Below, piece by piece: positions 58,397 to 64,000 of a stretch of DNA of 64,000 nucleotides. This DNA comes from Triops longicaudatus (lineage: Eukaryota > Arthropoda > Branchiopoda > Notostraca > Triopsidae). Location of the stretch: the NCBI GenBank assembly GCA_022885665.1, contig JAGQDJ010000209.1, positions 22,597-86,596 on the forward strand. Direction: 5' to 3'. The notes under the pieces are model-generated. The model worked only from the letters and a program-made list of their open reading frames with translations, was not told where the DNA came from and made no database searches. A program made the position numbers and the translations under genes. Numbering within the stretch: the stretch's first letter is position 1; every line of letters starts with the position of its first letter.

Positions 58397-60969
58397 ATGG
58401 TTTGGTCAGTGGAACCTTTCCAACAGAATGACGGAGAAGGGAGTGGGAAAACTACGAAAGAAGCATGGCTTCGAGTTGGAAAAAAGGCTGCTATGAAAAA
58501 CGGAGTTCTAAGGCGAAGAAAAGGCTTAGAATTCGACGGACGAAATGATGATTCGACAGCCACTGATTCGGACACCGATAGCGAGCCCGACTACAAATTA
58601 AGTAAACAATATCTTACAGTAAATTATTGTTTAATCATTTATGCACTGCAATCAAATTTCCGTAAGTTAGTTACATTTGTAGGTTCATGTAATTAAAATA
58701 CTAATACATAACCAAGAATGGAGTAATTTCGAAAGTTTTAAGACGAATAGACTACAAGCAAGCATAAAAAAATATAACGAGATTGTATTCTTTTTTATTA
58801 CATGATAATTACGGTACAGCTTTATGGACCAGCTTTATTCGTTTCCTTATACTTTACCTGTTTATTTTATGACCATATATTTTACGTACCATTTTTTGTA
58901 AATTTTTCATGTTAATTTTTCTTTCTTGTCTATCGTGGACAGGCATCCCGGGAGCGCGAACGATGTTTGACAGTAAACGAAATCCGATACGACGCACAAT
59001 ATGGATTCTTATTGCGTTAACATGTTTCTTCATAACTGTAGTGCAGGTTAGTAGTAAATGTACAACCTACGTCAGCAGGACTTTTAAATATGATCTTAAA
59101 TTAGGTTCAAGAACGAATCGGGTACTATATATCAACTCCTACGAGAATAACTGTCAAAATCGAATTAGCTGAGAAGTTAAACTTTCCTGTAGTTACGATA
59201 TGCCCCCGAATACCTTTCAAGTATTTCTATTTTTCAAGTGGAAGAGTTGAATTCGAAAAGGGATTACATTCCATGTCGTTTTTAAGTCAAACACGCATGG
59301 AAGAGCTGCGGCCTTTGGCGGCCATTGCGTTGAACAAATCGGTTGATAGTGTGACTCTACCTTACGATTTAGTGTCTCTGATGAATCTGACGGATTTATG
59401 GATGGATATTTCTCAGTCGACTAGAGCCATGTATACTGAAGTAAAATCAAGTCTAGTATCGCTACGACAATAAATTGCAGTACTTTTACGGAAATTAGTG
59501 CTTTTTCGGACGCAATAAGTCGTGCGACGATAACGGTAAATGGGAGCCAGTATTTACCATCAAAGGCCCGTGTTACAGCTTTTTGGCGGGTAACGTATCT
59601 TCGTTGACGCGTAGCTGCGCATGGAAAGTTATAAATTGGACTTAAAAAATAATAATAAAGTTAAAAAAAGGTCTCATTTTTATTTTTTCCTTCAGACTAC
59701 CCTGTATCAGAGACAGGATCATTCAACGGATTGTACATGGTCCTAAACTCAAACGGTTTCTTACGGAAAACTCCAGCCACTCCCAAACCTGTATTTTCGA
59801 ATACTTCAACACAGTCTGATTCAATTTTTTCAACAACACCGAAGCCAATTGAAAGCAACTCCGAACCTGTATCCTTGGGATGGGTTATGTACTTGCACGA
59901 TACTCGGGATTCGCCTATCGTTGAAATCAATTATGGTGACAACATCAATCCACCATGGAACCTGGACACTCAGATTATTTTAAAGAACGTTAGTATACAA
60001 TTTCTTTCTGAAACACGAAACTGGGCATGCTTATGATCCTATGTTAGTGATACAGTAAGTAAATTAAATTATTAAAATGCAAGTTTAGTGACATAACGGT
60101 TGCAAACCAGTTCTAAAGTTTTAATAACTTCAATCGTACGAAGTTCGATGGCGTGAATCTCCGAAGGAAACCGTGTATTGAAGACCCTACGTACAGCGTC
60201 ACGCGATGTCAAGATATTTGTCTATCCCGAGCTTTAATTCAGCGCAGTCAGTGTCGCTTACCTTTCATGAACCAAACAGAAGTGCTTGATTTAGCTGACT
60301 TATGCAACACATCCGAAAGTTACATGCGAGCTGCAACTGCCTTAACAAAGATGATTGACGAGAGCGAATGGGTAATTAAGTTTTATCAAACTGTCGACAC
60401 ATTTCAAACCTTGGTTGCTTTGTTGCTTTTCCTAGAATTACGGAATGTGCGATTGCCAACGTCAGTGTCGAAGCACGGTTTACCAAGCGAATTTGGAAGC
60501 CGTACGCGGAAAGAATGCAGTGTCCAGGCTACGAGTCTTCTTTCAAGTAACTTCGCCTTTATATTTGCTGACTTGTACAAAACGGGGAGCTTTAGGTCGA
60601 TAAATTATCGTGTTTAGGACAAAAACACCGAAGAAATTGGAGAAGAGCTTGACTATGATTTGATTGGACTTTTCTGCCAAATTGGTAAAACAGATATATC
60701 TTTATCTTTTCGGTTGCAAGTTGAATTTATTAAAGTTATTAACTTTACTTTCACTGAATTTGTTTTGTTCAGGAGGCTCAGTTGGACTCTTAATTGGTGC
60801 TAGTGCGCTAACAATAGTCGAGTTGCTGGAACTGGGCGGTCATGCCATTCACGTTCTGATCAAGCGATCAGCGTACAAGAAGCAACTTAAAAAGAACGCA
60901 GTAAAGAAATTTCGGGATAAGAATCAAAGGAAGTTTAAAGGCTTCAATCCCTTTTTGGTCAGACCCTAA
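58397..60969 (+). CDS. DEG/ENaC-family sodium channel (amiloride-sensitive type)
   Basis: A two-pass trimeric cation channel subunit of the plasma membrane. Exons 58397..58601, 58943..59046, 59105..59440, 59499..59589, 59696..59988, 60144..60371, 60436..60546, 60618..60684 and 60773..60969 join in phase to 543 residues. TM1 is WILIALTCFFITVV. It is followed by STPTRITVKIE and FPVVTICPRIPFKYF, the classic post-TM1 motif. A cysteine-rich extracellular domain includes GPCYSFLA, GLYMVLN, VMYLHDTRDSP and NYGMCDCQRQC. TM2 begins DLIGLFCQIGGSVGLLIGASALTIVE (split after 20), with the GAS selectivity filter. The usual His-Gly gating motif before TM1 is not seen. The acceptor at 60143 is weak, so the exon 6 start is uncertain. 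The tail of about 45 residues is Lys-rich. Its stop overlaps the end of the fucosyltransferase gene. Confidence 0.88.
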
Positions 60970-62225
60970 GGAAAGTCCATTTAGGTGGATTAACTCGCCG
61001 CAGTTTTTCATGCATGGGTACTGGCTGTTGGGTGTACTGATCAGCTAAGAGCACTTCACCTGAGATTTTGTAGTCATTGTGGTAAAATTATGACATACAG
61101 CTTACTTCAGTTGTGATAGTTTTTTCGAAAAAAATGTAATTACCATTACAGTAATACGCTGCACTGAAGCCGAATGTACCGTATGTTAGAATTAAATGAT
61201 CGCTGCCAGACATTAAAGCGAAATCCAGCTCCGGTGAATCTTGATTTTCATTTCCTAGATTATTGAATTGAGTAAAAATCCTTCACTTATTTCAGTTTAG
61301 AAAAAAATTGAGACAGAAGGACTAATTAATGACTTATTCATTACCGAGAAAAATTGTATCTGTAGTATCTCTCAAATTTGCCCGGCACCATTTCATGTCA
61401 TCCGAACTTACAATAAAGATAGGTCTGTGGTACTTTTCCCTGGATAAATTTGATTTAAGATAGGGTTTGATTTAGAAATGGAACTAAGGGACTTGTACCG
61501 GAAGTAAGCTCTAGCTCTCGCGAAGTAATTTGCGTCGGCCATTTTGGCACGTCCAAATTTGGTATTAAGGTACAGTTGGTAATCTGTTCTACGAACATGG
61601 ATACCAACAACGGTTTGGTTTGCGAATATTCTGGCCTTGTTAATAAGAACTTGCGCTTTTTCGGACAACTGGGCATTTATAGGCATTTCGGCCAAAAACT
61701 GCGATCTCAGGTTGAAGATTTCTTTCATGAGGTTGACGCTTAAAGCCGAAGGGTAATCTAGTGGAGCTTTGAATTAGTAGAACTAAGCAAAGCCTTTTCA
61801 CACTCCTCACCTGAAATCAGAATGCGGCCTGGGATGTTTCTGGAATTCGATAATTCCAAGTCCTTGAAAGAATACTGCTTCAGTGTGTTGTTCGAATAGC
61901 AATCAGACAGCAACTTGACATTTCTTCGATTGAAAATTATCTGGGGATCAAATATAGTACGAAGAAGTTCATCTAAACTGGGCTGAATGTATAAATCACG
62001 TTGGTTTTTCACAGCGATAATGTAGGCTCCCCAGAATTCCCATAACTTATTACCGCTTCTACCCAAAGTTTCAAGAACTAGGGCGTTATCAGGGCACACA
62101 TCCAGCGTGTCACTACGCGGTACGAAATCATAAGTTCTGCGTATAAAAACCGACCAAACTGTCAACATAACTACAGTGAAAAATGTCGCTTTGAGAAAAG
62201 TTCTCGAGAACAATTGTTTGAACAT
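60959..62225 (-). CDS. GT11-family alpha-1,2-fucosyltransferase-like protein
   Basis: A type II Golgi membrane enzyme predicted to transfer fucose from GDP-fucose in alpha-1,2 linkage. Five exons join in phase: 62225..61811, 61757..61499, 61439..61345, 61254..61144, 61059..60959, giving 326 residues (human FUT1/2 about 340-365). A short cytoplasmic tail precedes the signal-anchor ATFFTVVMLTVWSVFI (residues about 13-28). GRSGNKLWEFWGAYIIA is the GT11 motif near the stem. VVGIHVRRTDY is the GDP-fucose-binding HxRRxD motif. IVSSDDMKWCR and DFALMSGSDHLILTYGTFGF are the two C-terminal GT11 motifs. The donor at 61498 (GTACAAG) was chosen because it gives AYFREKYHRPIFIV. Acceptor specificity cannot be told. 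Confidence 0.88.
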
Positions 62226-63027
62226 TTTTTAACACGACTTCAGCTTATAACTGTCCATTTCACTGCGCCTGGTCCTGGGTAAACGAGACTCCAAAGTTTG
62301 TTTTTGTTCAATTTTTACCTTCACAACCTGCTTGATGCACAGAAAGTGATAAGATAAATTATTGCTCTATCGGATCTTTCATGCGCTTACCTGGCTTCGA
62401 CTGGTCCATGGGGACATGCGGCAAATACCGCATGTGGCATAGGTTAAGCTTACAAGTGTTTTAATATTTAATTAATTATAGCGTTGGTTTTGAGTGATTT
62501 CGGCACTGGCCATGTAATATTTAGAATCTTAAAAGATGCAGTTGTGGGTGCGGTTATAATATTTTCCGCATTGAAATTTTATTATAGAATTAATTTGTAA
62601 GACTACAGTGTACTGATTCGTAGCCCAGTTAGTTGCTCTCTTTCAGTACGTTTCCCCGACCTGCTAGTCATTTAACTGAACAGCAGGCGATATTCCAGCT
62701 GTGTTAAAGGTGCATGTGTATAGGGATGAGTACAAAAACGCAATAAAAATGGAACAGATTGTGGCACGTGTAATCGCTCATCCTACCTAAAATAGGAGAC
62801 GAAAAAGAAGTTTCTACAAGTGTGTACGCATCCGTCGTATTCATTGGGATTCGTTCCATTTACATCAAAGCAACGATCCCACTTCAGAGGGACATGCATT
62901 CAGTTTCCAGGAGAAAACGTAGCAAGATATCATCGGAACTTTTCATCGGAAAAGATTTCGTACAATTGGAGTTGTTTGACTTCATTTGCTTAAATATGCT
63001 GTCTAATCAATCAATTGATCATACTGA

Positions 63028-63450
63028 AAATTGAGTTATTGCAAGGGAATTTATGATTTTAAGTTGGTTGATCCTCGCATAAAAATAAATTGTTTCGGAT
63101 GCCTAGCTCGACCAAAGCTAGTTTGGTGCGGAATTTTATTACTAGCTCTTATTGTGTTTTTTTCAAAACTTAGCAACCGAAAAGAGAATTGTCACCACTC
63201 GCAACATGTGGCCGAACGAACTTTTTTCTTTCGCACTAAATTCCCAGTTTCTCACGCAAAGACACATTTACCAAAAAATTTGCCCTGAACAAATGTGACT
63301 TCTATAAGATGCTGGGCGATTGGGGAACAAGTTCTTGGAATACGTTGCAGCACGTGTGGCGGCCACTTTTCAAAAGAGAGAATTGTTTGTTACTCACACG
63401 TTTCGTTCGTTTTTCAAACGATTCTTTACTAGATTCGCGCGACTACCGTC
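63028..63450 (+). pseudogene. Possible frameshifted or partial type II membrane protein
   Basis: One frame (63031-63288) has no ATG. It encodes a hydrophobic anchor, LVWCGILLLALIVFFSKL, followed by a polar stretch. Near a run of six A's at about 63272-63277 the neighbouring frame takes over and stays open to about 63450, with a Trp/Cys-containing sequence (KCDFYKMLGDWGTSSWN). The second frame ends in a stop overlapping a possible GTGAGA donor. The layout resembles the start of a Golgi glycosyltransferase or sulfotransferase gene with a one-base shift, but I recognise no family. It may be a pseudogene, a mis-called base, or chance. Confidence 0.2.
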
Positions 63451-63903
63451 AGTGAGACAAAGTTACTGCCTTAGTGTAACGAGACCTCAATTTCTTGGTG
63501 GATAATCCCTCTTGAGTATTTCGTAGATACATATAATCTTCTCAACCCAATACACCACCCGTACGTGAAATTTGTAGGTAATGCAGAAAAACGGTTATTT
63601 TCGTCTTTTTGCTGCTTCTTATGTATTGTATTATTTTAACAAAATACAATAAAATATTCCAAGGGTTTTTATACGGCTGTAAATCATGTAGGATATCCGT
63701 TGAATATCACTTCAGAGACGTGGTCGGTTATGTTTCGCGACCGTCTTTCTGTCTACTTTCACTGTCCTTTAAGAGATATCATAATGCAGTTCATGTCCGG
63801 CTTTCTGGTGTCCATTACGAAGACTTTTTATAAATTAACTTTAATTCAAGAATGAACTTGTTCGCTTTGAGTCTGTTCAGCCCCCTGAGTCTAATGAACG
63901 CAA

Positions 63904-63905
<2 letters not shown>

Positions 63906-64000
<95 letters not shown>
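63906..64000. repeat. AAT trinucleotide microsatellite at window end
   Basis: More than 30 AAT units run to the last base of the window, so the array is cut by the window edge. It is the same motif as the intronic array near 39.7 kb. Confidence 0.95.

Larger units (their letters stand above)
62226..64000. other. Distal spacer, 5' flank of fucosyltransferase
   Basis: Contains the promoter of the fucosyltransferase. The only coding hint is a plus-strand pair of overlapping frames at 63028-63450, listed as a possible pseudogene. The rest is A+T-rich with no recognised feature until the terminal microsatellite. Confidence 0.45.

Overview
The window is nuclear DNA from an invertebrate animal, most likely an arthropod. 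A crustacean would fit (inference). The reasons are compact genes with many GT-AG introns, often 50-90 bp long, A+T-rich spacers, a Tret1-like sugar transporter, a DEG/ENaC channel, a GT11 fucosyltransferase, and conserved animal housekeeping genes. I rebuilt fourteen protein-coding genes by joining exons in phase by hand. Thirteen give complete reading frames; HPDL lacks its first coding exon. No mobile-element protein, virus-derived gene, CRISPR array or convincing tRNA was seen.

Layout. 0.4-4 kb: PIGO (-). 5.1-6.7 kb: ornithine aminotransferase (-). 8.4-9.8 kb: HPDL (-). 12.2-12.9 kb: HTATIP2 (+), convergent with POLR1C (-, 13.0-14.7 kb). 15.6-16.9 kb: TMEM127 (+). 17.7-20.8 kb: a BOD1/Shg1-domain protein (-). 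21.0-22.2 kb: TRUB1 (-), head-to-head with CCDC149 (+, 22.4-24.4 kb). 25.5-28.7 kb: release factor eRF1 (-). 28.7-34.3 kb: a long gene-free stretch with promoter-like elements. 34.3-37.3 kb: sugar transporter (+). 38.3-50.2 kb: a 16-exon coiled-coil/FN3 protein (-) that I could not name. 51.3-54.0 kb: TRMT1 (-), head-to-head with CRAT (+, 54.6-57.8 kb). 58.4-61.0 kb: DEG/ENaC channel (+), whose coding end overlaps by 11 bp that of the fucosyltransferase (-, 61.0-62.2 kb). 62.2-64 kb: spacer with a possible broken membrane-protein ORF, ending in an AAT microsatellite.

The genes do not form one pathway. They are a typical mix: GPI-anchor synthesis (PIGO), RNA polymerase I/III (POLR1C), tRNA modification (TRUB1, TRMT1), translation termination (eRF1), chromatin (BOD1-like), mitochondrial and peroxisomal metabolism (OAT, HPDL, CRAT) and membrane or Golgi proteins. 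The most informative points are the start and end architectures of TRMT1 and CRAT that suggest dual targeting, a terminal BOD1-like exon hidden behind an apparent stop, the missing His-Gly motif in the DEG/ENaC protein, the unnamed coiled-coil/FN3 protein, and several unexplained hairpin or palindromic sequences in spacers.
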